From the NCBI RefSeq assembly GCF_006491645.1, contig NZ_VDCZ01000009.1, positions 1 through 64,000 on the forward strand: a DNA stretch of 64,000 bases, in the 5' to 3' direction. Made by a program: the position numbers and the translations under genes. Shown here piece after piece: positions 27,346 to 36,018 of the stretch. Source of the stretch: Flavobacterium profundi (GTDB lineage: Bacteria > Bacteroidota > Bacteroidia > Flavobacteriales > Flavobacteriaceae). The notes beneath the pieces are model-generated. The model was not told the DNA's origin and ran no database searches. It worked only from the letters and a program-made list of their open reading frames with translations. Within the stretch, counting starts at the first letter, position 1. The number at the start of each line of letters is the position of its first letter.

Positions 27346-27768
27346 TTATTTGTTACAATACCTATATAAAATTATTTTTCTGATGTCATTAATTAGATTT
27401 AAATTTTCGTTGAAACGTTTTTCGCTTTGTTCTAAAAGCTTTAAAGTTTGCACGTTTTTAAGGTGTTCTTCGTGGTCTTTTATCTCTTGGTTAACTTTTG
27501 TTGTAAATTCTTTTCTAACGTCGTTTAAACGCAAAAAAGGGATTACCGAACCACAAAGAAACTGATGCCAGAATTTAGTTTTCCAAAGTGCATAAGCTGT
27601 CAAATTGATATTATCAAAATCTTCTTTATTCTCGAAAATGATAACAAAACTATTTCTGAATGGCTCACTGGAAGGCTTTCCACTGTTCAATCCTTTGTTT
27701 AAAATGAATAGGTGCGGATTTTTATAAATCGTTCCTTTAGTGTACGTTTTAATAACAAATTTTAACAT
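27346..27768 (-). CDS. Hypothetical protein typical of Bacteroidota mobile elements (possibly DUF6943)
   Basis: A 140-aa soluble protein starting MLKFVIKTYTKGTIYKNPHL, followed by FILNKGLNSGKPSSEPFRNSFV, then FHQFL-like KFWHQFLCGSVIPFLRLNDV and a coiled-coil C-terminus. The first motifs match my memory of a short Bacteroidota family found in mobile elements, probably DUF6943; that name is not certain. No function is known. It is convergent with nothing and followed downstream (minus strand) by the CoiA-like gene. Confidence 0.6.
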   Translation of the reverse strand: MLKFVIKTYTKGTIYKNPHLFILNKGLNSGKPSSEPFRNSFVIIFENKEDFDNINLTAYALWKTKFWHQFLCGSVIPFLRLNDVRKEFTTKVNQEIKDHEEHLKNVQTLKLLEQSEKRFNENLNLINDIRKIILYRYCNK

Positions 27769-28250
27769 AACATCGGCTTTTAAAAATGGGTTAGATTTTC
27801 ATTTTCCGCAGTTTTTCATTTGAAATGCAGGTGTGCCTCGCTATGCTCCGCCCATAAATTTTTTTTCGCCAAATTTTATTTTAAATTGGAAGCAAAGAAT
27901 ATTCATTTCAAAAGAAAAAAAAGAAAGCCGTTCGTCTAGTGGAGGGTTTCAAAAAAGCAGGTTTTTCGGATAAAATACTACCCTTATGAGTCATTAGTAA
28001 TTAGTGCATTGTGATTAGTCAAATTGAAAATGCGTGGGTGGAGATTTTATCCGAAACCTGAAAGGCTGGAACTTGCTTTTTTGAATACCTGGAACTTATC
28101 TTTGCTTCCTTTTTTTTATTTAATTTTTTTTGATTCCAATTTTATATAAAATGTAAGTTTTAAATAAAAAAAAAGTATTACTGAATTATCAATAATACTT
28201 AACGTTAATTAGTATTTCTAACGAAATATAAATCATGTTTTTTTAATCAA
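27769..28250. other. Non-coding stretch with long nested inverted repeat
   Basis: No gene is supported here. From 27,888 to 28,109 the two halves are complementary over three blocks: GGAAGCAAAGA (27,888-27,898) with TCTTTGCTTCC (28,099-28,109); TTTCAAAAAAGCA (27,947-27,959) with TGCTTTTTTGAA (28,074-28,085); and GGTTTTTCGGATAAAAT (27,960-27,976) with ATTTTATCCGAAACC (28,044-28,058). This would make a roughly 220-nt nested hairpin or cruciform, unlike a terminator. Possible roles include origin, transfer site or structured RNA. Confidence 0.7.
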
Positions 28251-29120
28251 TCATTCTAAATTTTGGATTATTAATTGTGCAATTGAAAATGGATAAAAAT
28301 CTACATTATCCGGGAGATTTAAAACTTGTGTATCTTTTAAATCATCAATTTCATTTTTCAATAGTTTATAATCATTTTTTGTTAGTTTTATCAAGTGCGA
28401 CTTTTTAACAACTATCCCATTTGACAAACGGTTTTTATATTCTGCAAGGTTCTTGTTTAGATCAAGTGTAAGTTCATCTGGTTTTAAAAAAAACTTTTTT
28501 ATAACATCTATATATTCAAGTAAATTAAATTTTCTATTATTATCATATTTGCTTCCATAAAAATAGTTTAACCATTTTTTGAATGTTCTTTGGTTTTGAA
28601 AACCTAATTCTTCTCTAGTTTCTTTTATCGTGAATGTAATTTTTTTATTAAATTCTAAAATTAATTGCTCCTTAATTAGCTTTTTATTGAAACCATATTT
28701 TTCATTCATTAAATAAGAATAGTCTTCAAAGATCTCATAAACCAATTTCCAAGCTGCAGGATTGTTTTGTACATCACTTAATAATTGATTTTCCAAATTT
28801 TCTCTATCTACTACTGATGAAAACGATTGGAAACTCTGGAGATATTTTATTGCCATTTCAAACTGTTCAACTGGAATGTCAGATTGAATTTTTCTTTCTT
28901 TCTTTTCAATAAATTCTTCTTCAGATTTACATTCTAAACGTAATTGATTAAAAACTTTTTCAGCCTCTTCAAGAGAACCATATTTTCTACTATAAAAGTT
29001 ATTAAAAGTAATTACAGCAAAATTATTTAAATCAAAAATTTTATTGTTTTCTACGAGTTTAATTATATCTATCACTGTTATATTTTGTTTAAAAACACAA
29101 TAGCAATGTTTGTTCCACAT
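28251..29120 (-). CDS. Hypothetical protein, 289 aa
   Basis: A 289-aa, mostly alpha-helical, charged cytosolic protein with no signal peptide or membrane segment. Residues about 170-200 (FTIKETREELGFQNQRTFKKWLNYFYG) resemble a helix-turn-helix of the kind found in mobile-element regulators. I recognise no family. It lies between the two hairpin-rich non-coding regions and upstream, on the same strand, is a 30-aa frame. A role in element regulation or replication is possible but not shown. Confidence 0.55.
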   Translation of the reverse strand: MWNKHCYCVFKQNITVIDIIKLVENNKIFDLNNFAVITFNNFYSRKYGSLEEAEKVFNQLRLECKSEEEFIEKKERKIQSDIPVEQFEMAIKYLQSFQSFSSVVDRENLENQLLSDVQNNPAAWKLVYEIFEDYSYLMNEKYGFNKKLIKEQLILEFNKKITFTIKETREELGFQNQRTFKKWLNYFYGSKYDNNRKFNLLEYIDVIKKFFLKPDELTLDLNKNLAEYKNRLSNGIVVKKSHLIKLTKNDYKLLKNEIDDLKDTQVLNLPDNVDFYPFSIAQLIIQNLE

Positions 29121-29144
29121 TGCTATTAAATCTAAAAATTAAAA

Positions 29145-29237
29145 CTATTCACGAGAATGCCAATATTCATCGTTATTCGGATTTAACTGATTAGAGTGAT
29201 TGTCTAGATCTGCCTGTGTTTGAGAATTGTTTTTCAT
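29145..29237 (-). CDS. Very small protein, 30 aa
   Basis: A 30-aa frame reading MKNNSQTQADLDNHSNQLNP, then NNDEYWHSRE. The tail LNPNNDEYWHSR looks like a short element I recall in many Bacteroidota small proteins. It lies 24 bp upstream of the 289-aa gene on the same strand, so it may be translated from the same transcript. A GTATGAAAAC-rich A/T leader precedes it. The support is only the familiar pattern and position. Confidence 0.4.
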   Translation of the reverse strand: MKNNSQTQADLDNHSNQLNPNNDEYWHSRE

Positions 29238-29420
29238 AAAATAAAATTTAAAATTAAAAAAAGTTTTCATACCATTAATGGTATTTGAATTTATATGACA
29301 AAAATATAACGGTGTATTATAGAAAAAACTAAATTTTGCACGATAACTGACTTTATTTAAAAATTATTAAACTTTTTCCTTTTTATGAGTAATTATTTGG
29401 TATAGAATGGTGGAGTTGTT

Positions 29421-29509
29421 TAAAGGGTATTAAATTGTAAAACAGGATAAATGACCGTAGGCAAAACAAAAAGGATGATTTATCCTGTTTTACAATTTAA
29501 TACTCTTTA
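29421..29509. repeat. Large near-perfect inverted repeat (32-bp arms)
   Basis: TATTAAATTGTAAAACAGGA (from 29,428) is matched by its complement ending at 29,502. The arms extend to 32 bp with one G-T mismatch and a 25-nt loop (29,453-29,477). It is not followed by a T-run, so it is not a simple terminator. Confidence 0.9.
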
Positions 29510-30136
29510 TTGGATTTGATTTTTGATGATGCCTTTAAGACAGATGGCAGTAGCAGTGTTCAGGTAGCATAAAATATTCTTCTGGAAAAGGGAAGCATCT
29601 TCAAAAAACAATTATTACTAACGTAGTGCGACGGTGCAGTAGCGCGGGCAAAGGTGTGTTTTTTTATTTGCTTAATTTTTTGCTGTGATTGCTTTTATGG
29701 TAGCTGGTGCCTTGTTGCAGTGTTCAGTGTTCAATATGCAGTGATATTTTTTTTATTTGTATGGCATGAGCTACCGTGAAAGCAATTTACTACTTTGTTT
29801 GTGGCAAATGAAAAACACACTTTTGCTGGGTATTTTGATTTTTGTGAATGCTAACTTTTGAGGGATTAGTAATTAGGGATTAGGGACTAGAGGGTTGATA
29901 GGTTTTGGAAAGCATTTACAAAAAAGAATGTAAGTACTTACCTATTTTAACACAAAGTAGCTAAAGACCGGTAGCACTTAAGTTCATGATTAAACAAAAG
30001 TAGCGAGGGTTTCTACTAGAAAAGAAACGTGTTTAGGGTAGTGGTGAAGGACGGTTTTTTTTGTAGCAGGGTGATGCGATGGGAGCTACAAAAAATGTTG
30101 TCCTGGAGCCACTGCCTCGTGCTAGGGTGAGGGGAT

Positions 30137-30224
30137 GTTTAACATAATGTCATCTTATAGTGCTTGACAAACCCGAATACAATACTGTAGCTGTTATGCA
30201 CTATAAGACTGCATTATGTTAAAC
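30137..30224. repeat. Imperfect inverted repeat (27-bp arms)
   Basis: GTTTAACATAATG...TCTTATAGTGC (30,137-30,163) pairs with GCACTATAAGA...CATTATGTTAAAC (30,198-30,224). A few central mismatches and a 34-nt loop are present. Confidence 0.85.
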
Positions 30225-30580
30225 AGCTTGGGAAAAAAAAGGTACTGGCATGAGTTGCGAAGCGTACGTGTTTTTGTTTTGTGCGGTGGACATGCTCTTT
30301 GACTGATGGCTTATTAGATTTTCATTTTTAAACTAAACGTTCTAGCCAACAGGCAAAGTGCTTGATTTGTTGTGGGACAAAAACCATGACAGTACTTTTT
30401 TTAGGAGCGGTGGGAAGGGGTGGCAACAAATATTTCATCTTTTATTTAAACTAAAGCTGTCATAGTAATAACCAAATATTCAATACCAATCATCAATAAC
30501 CCTGATGGTAATGACACCTTGTATAATGGACAGCAGGATAATGGTTTACTAGTTATTCCTAAATGATTCGTTCAAAAAGA

Positions 30581-33568
30581 TTATTCATTCATTTTACTAT
30601 ACACTTTTTTCATCATCATTTCTTTTACTAAGTCGCCAAATGATTTATCTTCTAATATTTTTTCAAATATTTCTTGATTTTGATCCATTCTTTCGATTAG
30701 TTTTGAAACAAATGATTCTTCAAATGCATATTTAAAGGTATCCATTTTATTCACTTTAGCTTGTACTTGTAATGTTTCATCTTGCATTAATTCGGCTTCT
30801 ATTTGGTCGAAAAATAATTTGTCTGCTTCTTCAAATTCAGTACCAAATCTATCGTTTAGTATTGTTATTATTTCAGAGAGTAATGCTTCCTCTTCTTTGG
30901 CTCTTTTTAAACCTGCTTCTGTGATACCACTTAATTCTCCTGTTTCTCCTTTTACTAAATCTATTGCTCCTTCTTTTATCTTCTGAAGTCTATAGTATTC
31001 TAAAGCTATTTCATCTCCTAGTTCTATATTTTCATTAAGGTCTTTCTTTGGTAAACGTATTTGCAATAATTTAGCATAGGCATAAAATTTTTCAAACTCT
31101 TGGTCTATAAATGGCATGATTTGCGAGAGAAATGCATATAAATTTGTCCAAGAACGAATGCCTTTTTTAAATTCGTCTTTTTTTTCTTCTTCGTTAATTT
31201 CTTTGAATCTTTCTACTGCTGGATCTGTAAAGCTATATAAGTACTTTTGTTCTCTTGCGTTATTTAACTTTGTTGTAGGGTTAAAATAGACATTTGCAAA
31301 AAGTTCAATTTCTTGTTCCCAATATATTTTGAATTGATCTAATCTATTTTTTAAATCATATAAATGGTTGATATCTGTTTCTTCTGTTACTGTTGTAACT
31401 TCGTAGTAGGGTTGAAATGAATCTAATATTGTTTGCCTGTCATTTACAAAATCTAATACAAATGTATCTTCTTTACCCGGACAAGTTCTATTTAGTCTGG
31501 ATAGTGTTTGTACTGCTTTGACTCCTGATAATTTTTTATCTACATACATGGTGTGTAGTAGTGGTTGGTCAAAACCTGTTTGGTATTTGTCTGCCACAAT
31601 TAGTATTTTGTATTCGTCTTGGTCGAAGACATCAGGTAGTTGTTTTTCACCGTATCCAGTAAGTTCCGGTTCTGATACTCCAGTTGGATAGTTATTGTCT
31701 GTCACTTTTCCGGAAAATGCAACTAGAACTTTAATTTCGTTTTCATACCCTTTTTCTTTTATATAATTATCAAATTCTTCAAAATATCTTTTAGCATGTA
31801 AACGTGAACCGCAAACTACCATTGCTTTTGCCTTTCCTCCAATCCTTTTTGATACTATTTGACGAAAATGTTCTATAATGATTTCTGTTTTTTGTGCTAA
31901 GTTATAGGGATGTAGTGATACATATTTGCCGATGGCTTGTGCTGCTTTTTTACGATTTAGTTTTGGGTCATCTTCAATTGCTTTTGTAAGCTTGAAGTAT
32001 AATTCGTAGGTAGTATAGTTTTTTAGCACATCTAAAATAAAACCTTCTTCAATTGCTTGTCTCATGGCATAAAGATGGAACGGTTGTGGTTTGCCTTCTT
32101 CATCTTTATCACCAAAAACTTGGAGTGTCTTATATTTTGGAGTGGCTGTAAATGCAAAGAAAGAGATATTGGTTTGTTTTCCTCTAGCTTCTGCTGATTT
32201 TTCAATTTCTTCCCTGATTAAATCTTCTGTTGTAAAGTCGTCTTGCTCATCTTGTTCGGATTCTTCTAATGACTTTAGTGCTAAGACTTCTTTTAATTTT
32301 TTACTTGCCTCACCACCTTGTGAACTGTGTGCTTCATCGATTATTACTGCATATTTTCTATCGGGTAATTCTTTTACTTTATCTATTATAAAAGGGAATT
32401 TTTGTAATGTTGTAATAATAATATTAGTACCATATCCTATGGCACTTGCTAATTGTGAGCTGTCTTTATCTATTTTTTGTACTACGCCGTTTTTATGTTC
32501 AAATTGATAGATTGTATTTTGAAGTTGCTGGTCTAATACTTTTCTGTCTGTAACGACAATAACACTATCAAATATTCGCTCATCTGAAGTATTATGTAAG
32601 CTAGATAATCTGTAAGCTAACCATGCTATTGAATTACTTTTACCTGAACCGGCTGAATGTTGGATTAAGTAATTTTTACCCGCTCCGTTATGCCTTGCAT
32701 CTGCACCTATTTTCCTAACCGCATCTAATTGATGAAATCTAGGAAATATTAGTTTTTCTTTTTTGAAGACTCTTCCTTCAATTTCTATTTCTTCAGTTTG
32801 AAGATGCACAAAACTTTGAATTATTTCTAGCCAACTGTCTCGGGTTAAAATATTTTCCCATAAGTATGCTGTTTTATAATTGCCTTCTTCATTTGTTGGG
32901 TTTCCTTTTCCTTTGTTGCATCCTTTATTGAACGGTAGCCAAAAAGTTTTTATACCATCTAATTTAGTGGTCATGAATACCTCATCTTGATCAACCGCAA
33001 AATGTACGAGCGTTCTTTTCTTAAATGCAAATAATAGTTCTCTATTATCTCTAGTGGTGCTGTATTGTTTTAAAGCATTGGTTACATTTTGACCTGTAAA
33101 TTGATTTTTGAGTTCTAATGTAGCCACTGGAATACCATTTAATGCTATTACTAAATCAACTGAATTTGTATTTTGCTTGCTGAAATATACTTGACGATGA
33201 ATTTTTAATTCATTTTTTTCATACAATGCTAAAGCATCTGGGTTTAAGCCTGAAGCTGGTTTAAAATATGCCATTTGAAAGCGTACACCATAATCTGTAA
33301 AACCATTACGCAAGACATCTAGTGCACCTCTTAAATCTAATTCTTTATACAAGCGTTGCAATACTCTATTTTCAACTTCTTTTTCATGAATTGCTGTTAG
33401 TTTTTCCCATTTTTTAGGTTGAGAGTTTATCAAGAAATGGAGAATGTCTTTTCTAAAGTAGCCTAATTCTGAACTATAATCTGATGGATTGCCTAAAGTA
33501 TAGCCTCCTTGTTCTAGTAAAGATTCTACTATAGCTGTTTCGAATGTATTTTCTGTGGTGATGCTCAT
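30581..33568 (-). CDS. hsdR: Type I restriction endonuclease subunit R
   Basis: A 995-aa restriction and translocation subunit. The N-terminal PD-(D/E)xK nuclease shows Asp138 (SVDLVIALNG) and Glu152-Leu-Lys154 (ATLELKNQ). The SF2 translocase follows, with Walker A SAGSGKS (305-311), motif II DEAH in VIIDEAHSSQGGE, FFAFTATPK (motif III) and motif VI QTLSRLNRTCPGK. The C-terminal ~300 residues are the helical HsdM-interacting part. The gene is intact and is the last of the minus-strand operon that begins with hsdM; the DUF3307 gene stops 3 bp before its start. It would cleave foreign DNA lacking the cognate methylation. Confidence 0.95.
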   Translation of the reverse strand: MSITTENTFETAIVESLLEQGGYTLGNPSDYSSELGYFRKDILHFLINSQPKKWEKLTAIHEKEVENRVLQRLYKELDLRGALDVLRNGFTDYGVRFQMAYFKPASGLNPDALALYEKNELKIHRQVYFSKQNTNSVDLVIALNGIPVATLELKNQFTGQNVTNALKQYSTTRDNRELLFAFKKRTLVHFAVDQDEVFMTTKLDGIKTFWLPFNKGCNKGKGNPTNEEGNYKTAYLWENILTRDSWLEIIQSFVHLQTEEIEIEGRVFKKEKLIFPRFHQLDAVRKIGADARHNGAGKNYLIQHSAGSGKSNSIAWLAYRLSSLHNTSDERIFDSVIVVTDRKVLDQQLQNTIYQFEHKNGVVQKIDKDSSQLASAIGYGTNIIITTLQKFPFIIDKVKELPDRKYAVIIDEAHSSQGGEASKKLKEVLALKSLEESEQDEQDDFTTEDLIREEIEKSAEARGKQTNISFFAFTATPKYKTLQVFGDKDEEGKPQPFHLYAMRQAIEEGFILDVLKNYTTYELYFKLTKAIEDDPKLNRKKAAQAIGKYVSLHPYNLAQKTEIIIEHFRQIVSKRIGGKAKAMVVCGSRLHAKRYFEEFDNYIKEKGYENEIKVLVAFSGKVTDNNYPTGVSEPELTGYGEKQLPDVFDQDEYKILIVADKYQTGFDQPLLHTMYVDKKLSGVKAVQTLSRLNRTCPGKEDTFVLDFVNDRQTILDSFQPYYEVTTVTEETDINHLYDLKNRLDQFKIYWEQEIELFANVYFNPTTKLNNAREQKYLYSFTDPAVERFKEINEEEKKDEFKKGIRSWTNLYAFLSQIMPFIDQEFEKFYAYAKLLQIRLPKKDLNENIELGDEIALEYYRLQKIKEGAIDLVKGETGELSGITEAGLKRAKEEEALLSEIITILNDRFGTEFEEADKLFFDQIEAELMQDETLQVQAKVNKMDTFKYAFEESFVSKLIERMDQNQEIFEKILEDKSFGDLVKEMMMKKVYSKMNE

Positions 33569-33571
33569 GTT

Positions 33572-34279
33572 CTAAAGTAAAGATGTAACTAGTAGTGCTA
33601 CAATTATTGCGGCTCCAAAACTTAATAGTGTGCCTATAAGTATGTATTCTGTTAATTTTCTTTCTGAGGATTCTTTTAAATCTCCAAATCTGAATACAGA
33701 TTTTGTAGCTAATAAAAAGCCTACTGCTTCCCAGTGTTTTGTTATTATGAATATGAAAATCAATATACGCTCTAAGATTCCAATATACTTTCCTGCGTTT
33801 TTAAGTTCTAAGTTTTTTTCATTTGTAAGTGATTCTGTCCACGGTTTTATTAGTGTATTTATAGTAATGGACATTGGTACAGTTAAGAATAAAACTGCTG
33901 TTGTAATAAGTATGAAAGTATCTGATATTATCCAAGCTAGTACTTCTGTTTCTTTGTTTAGCCAATAGATTCCCAAAAATGCTATAATTGCAATGTGTGC
34001 AATCTGGTCTACTATAAACCAAAGGGTTTTGGTTTGTTCCTTTTGAAAATGTAATTTAATAAAGTCTATTATTAGGTGACTTATCATTATACAAAGTATA
34101 AGCTTCGTATATTTAGTATTTGCTAGAAGGAGTGTTGTAATTATACCATGTATTAGAATATGCACATATAATTGCCATGCTTTTAGTTTTTTGTCTTCTT
34201 TTGCTTTTACCCATTTTTCTGGCTGTAGTATAAAGTCTCCTATAATATGTGCTAAAATTAGTTTTACTATTAGTATCAT
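33572..34279 (-). CDS. DUF3307 family integral membrane protein
   Basis: A 235-aa protein with six or so hydrophobic helices. The N-terminus LILAHIIGDFILQPEKWVKAKEDKK with the HIIGDF motif, followed by HILIHGIITTLLL and HLIIDFIKLHF, is the signature of DUF3307. In Bacteroidota and Firmicutes this family is commonly found beside SatD, and the start here overlaps the satD stop (ATGA). Its role in host defence is unknown; it sits inside the restriction operon. Confidence 0.8.
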   Translation of the reverse strand: MILIVKLILAHIIGDFILQPEKWVKAKEDKKLKAWQLYVHILIHGIITTLLLANTKYTKLILCIMISHLIIDFIKLHFQKEQTKTLWFIVDQIAHIAIIAFLGIYWLNKETEVLAWIISDTFILITTAVLFLTVPMSITINTLIKPWTESLTNEKNLELKNAGKYIGILERILIFIFIITKHWEAVGFLLATKSVFRFGDLKESSERKLTEYILIGTLLSFGAAIIVALLVTSLL

Positions 34280-34920
34280 TTGCTTAGTTCTTTTACTTTG
34301 ATTCTATACATTTTTTCAAGTTCTAGTATTTCTTCTACATTTGCTCTTTTATACCTGTCACTTACTGAATTTTGTTCAATTCCTATAATTTCTCCTATTT
34401 CAAACTGTTTTTTTTCAGGATTTTCTAAAATAGTACTCCATAATTGAGCTGAATTAATAGACCAGGAGTCCATTTGAATATTTGCTAATTTAAAATACAA
34501 ATTCATTTCGTCATCAAACTTTGGATTAGTTGATTTTATGGCTAAAGTTGTTTTTTCTTTTTTCAGCGTTTCAAATTTTTCTCCTGAATTTATAAAAGCA
34601 CTACCGTTACTCTCTGAAATACGTGTAGCTTCGTATTCTTTCTCTCCTAAACCTATTGCCATTCTAACATCTATCGTTGCAATTCTTTTTTTTCCTTTTG
34701 AACTATCTGTACTTTTTATTAATGCTTTAATTTGTAGCGCCATTAAAAAAGCATCTTCTGCTTTTTCAATTTCCACTTGAAAATAATCGCCTCTGTATAT
34801 TTCCCAATTTTTTGGAGTTTGACCCCATTGACTCAAAAGGTTCTTTAATGGATTTATCCAAACTTCTTGATTTGTAAGTTTTCTAGAATTTATAATATCT
34901 GCTGTAATAATTGCTATCAT
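34276..34920 (-). CDS. SatD-like protein
   Basis: A 214-aa protein of the SatD family: MIAIITADIINSRKLTNQE at the N-terminus, WEIYRGDYFQVEIEKAEDAF, and RMAIGLGEKEYEATRISESNGSAF. The C-terminal 60 residues (FEIGEIIGIEQNSVSDRYKRANVEEILEL) have the look of a winged or sigma-region-4-type HTH, which fits a DNA-binding protein. SatD was named from a streptococcal region beside a signal-recognition-like operon and has no firm function. It is preceded by tandem 19-bp repeats (34,944-34,990) that could be its operator, and is coupled to the DUF3307 gene. Confidence 0.75.
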   Translation of the reverse strand: MIAIITADIINSRKLTNQEVWINPLKNLLSQWGQTPKNWEIYRGDYFQVEIEKAEDAFLMALQIKALIKSTDSSKGKKRIATIDVRMAIGLGEKEYEATRISESNGSAFINSGEKFETLKKEKTTLAIKSTNPKFDDEMNLYFKLANIQMDSWSINSAQLWSTILENPEKKQFEIGEIIGIEQNSVSDRYKRANVEEILELEKMYRIKVKELSK

Positions 34921-34943
34921 AATTCAAATATCGTTAAAAAAAG

Positions 34944-34990
34944 CGATAAATCAAAAAATCGTTTAAAAAGACGATAAATCAAAAAATCGT
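34944..34990. promoter_or_regulatory. Tandem repeat operator upstream of satD
   Basis: CGATAAATCAAAAAATCGT occurs twice (34,944-34,962 and 34,972-34,990), 28 bp apart, and each copy has CGAT...ATCG dyad ends. A third related ATCGTT...GCGAT lies just beside the satD start. It is the best candidate for a binding site for the SatD HTH. That assignment is inferred. Confidence 0.65.
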
Positions 34991-35001
34991 GCAATAGGAA
35001 A

Positions 35002-36015
35002 TTATGCTAAATCCTCATTGTCTTCAGTTACCACTTGATTATTTATAAATTGTTTGTAAGCCACTTCTTTGAAAACCAATTTTAGCAAATGCTTTTGTTT
35101 TTCAGAAATTGTTTCTGACAAATATCCATTTGGATAACAATCTGTAACTAATTCATAATCTGAACCATAAATATCTTCATTGATCAAAGCTATTCTTTCT
35201 GGTAAATCAGATTCTAATAACTCTAAAGTATCTGGATTAAAATACCTCACTAACGGTTTATTGACCTCATTATATTCTCTTCCTTGAAAACAAGGCTTTC
35301 CTTTACTGGATTCCCAGTAAATGCCAAAAAACTCAGTTCTGTTAGATTTGTATATTTTGGCAATTTGTAAACTACCATCTACTTCTCTTATTTCTTTGTC
35401 TAACGATATGTCTCGCAATACTTTTAAAGGTTCCATGTCCAATTTGGCATCTTGTTTGTCTTCTTCATAGAGTAGTTTTCTAAAGCGGTCTTTGGCTTCT
35501 TTTTCAACATCTATAGTAGCATCACCAAGAAAGGTATAGAACTTTGTTTTATTATCGTCGTTGGTTACTTCATCAAAAATAAAGCCTTCCACTTCAGAGG
35601 AATAAAAAAGATTCCATACTCTAAAAGCACCGTTTTGTCCTTTTTGCCAATCCCAACCACCGAATAAGAATTTTGCACCTGAACGCAATTCATGAATGTC
35701 TTCTCCTGGAATTTCTGAAATAATGGTTTTAACCAATTTGGTAAACATTTCTGCCAAAAAATCTAGTACCTCTTCGATTGAAGCTGAAGGAGATTCTAAA
35801 TATTTATCTAGATGAATAGACGAAATAAAGTTTAATATAAGTGGATACGCTCTTATTGTACTACCTGCAAAACATAATAAACAATCTTTTCGAGGTAATT
35901 CAAAAAGTTTGATACCATGTTTCCACTTTTCTCCACCAGTTAAACAACTATCTGTAGCGAAAATTAATTCTTCAGTGTTGTTTGCTTGTCGTATCCATGC
36001 TGTACAAAGAGTCAT
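35002..36015 (-). CDS. Putative proteasome-like Ntn hydrolase, 337 aa
   Basis: The first 60 residues look like a proteasome beta/HslV subunit. After Met1, Thr2 would become the N-terminal nucleophile (MTLCTAWIRQ), followed by ELIFATDSCLTGG with Asp22 (HslV Asp17 position), KWKHGIKLFEL with Lys36 (Lys33 position), then CLLCFAGSTIRAYPL, which aligns with the GFAGGTADAF loop of HslV. It has no propeptide, signal peptide or ATPase partner. The C-terminal ~200 residues are unlike proteasome subunits and I do not recognise them. It lies in the restriction operon, 3 bp after a 108-aa gene. A proteolytic or amidohydrolase function is inferred from the motif and gene order only. Confidence 0.6.
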   Translation of the reverse strand: MTLCTAWIRQANNTEELIFATDSCLTGGEKWKHGIKLFELPRKDCLLCFAGSTIRAYPLILNFISSIHLDKYLESPSASIEEVLDFLAEMFTKLVKTIISEIPGEDIHELRSGAKFLFGGWDWQKGQNGAFRVWNLFYSSEVEGFIFDEVTNDDNKTKFYTFLGDATIDVEKEAKDRFRKLLYEEDKQDAKLDMEPLKVLRDISLDKEIREVDGSLQIAKIYKSNRTEFFGIYWESSKGKPCFQGREYNEVNKPLVRYFNPDTLELLESDLPERIALINEDIYGSDYELVTDCYPNGYLSETISEKQKHLLKLVFKEVAYKQFINNQVVTEDNEDLA

Positions 36016-36018
36016 AAT

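Larger units (their letters stand above)
29238..30580. other. 1.3-kb non-coding region packed with hairpins
   Basis: No plausible gene is present. At least seven inverted repeats follow one another. They are 29,421-29,452 with 29,478-29,509 (32 bp, one mismatch); 29,521-29,536 with 29,586-29,606; 29,646-29,664 with 29,810-29,829, enclosing 29,687-29,711 with 29,763-29,786; the palindrome GTAAGTACTTAC at 29,930-29,941; 30,035-30,067 with 30,085-30,117; 30,137-30,163 with 30,198-30,224; and ATGACAG/CTGTCAT at 30,386-30,392 and 30,457-30,463. GC content is locally higher than in neighbouring spacers. It lies downstream of hsdR. Confidence 0.8.

Noticed and set aside
29421..30463. CRISPR array or rRNA/tRNA cluster
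   Set aside because: The repeats are unrelated inverted pairs, not direct repeats, and no tRNA or rRNA signature was found.
32091..32507. Frame of 138 codons opposite hsdR
   Set aside because: It is antisense to the conserved translocase motifs of hsdR and has Ser/Cys-rich composition typical of shadow frames.
34944..34990. CRISPR-like repeats
   Set aside because: Only two copies of a 19-bp unit with a 9-bp spacer; it reads as an operator.
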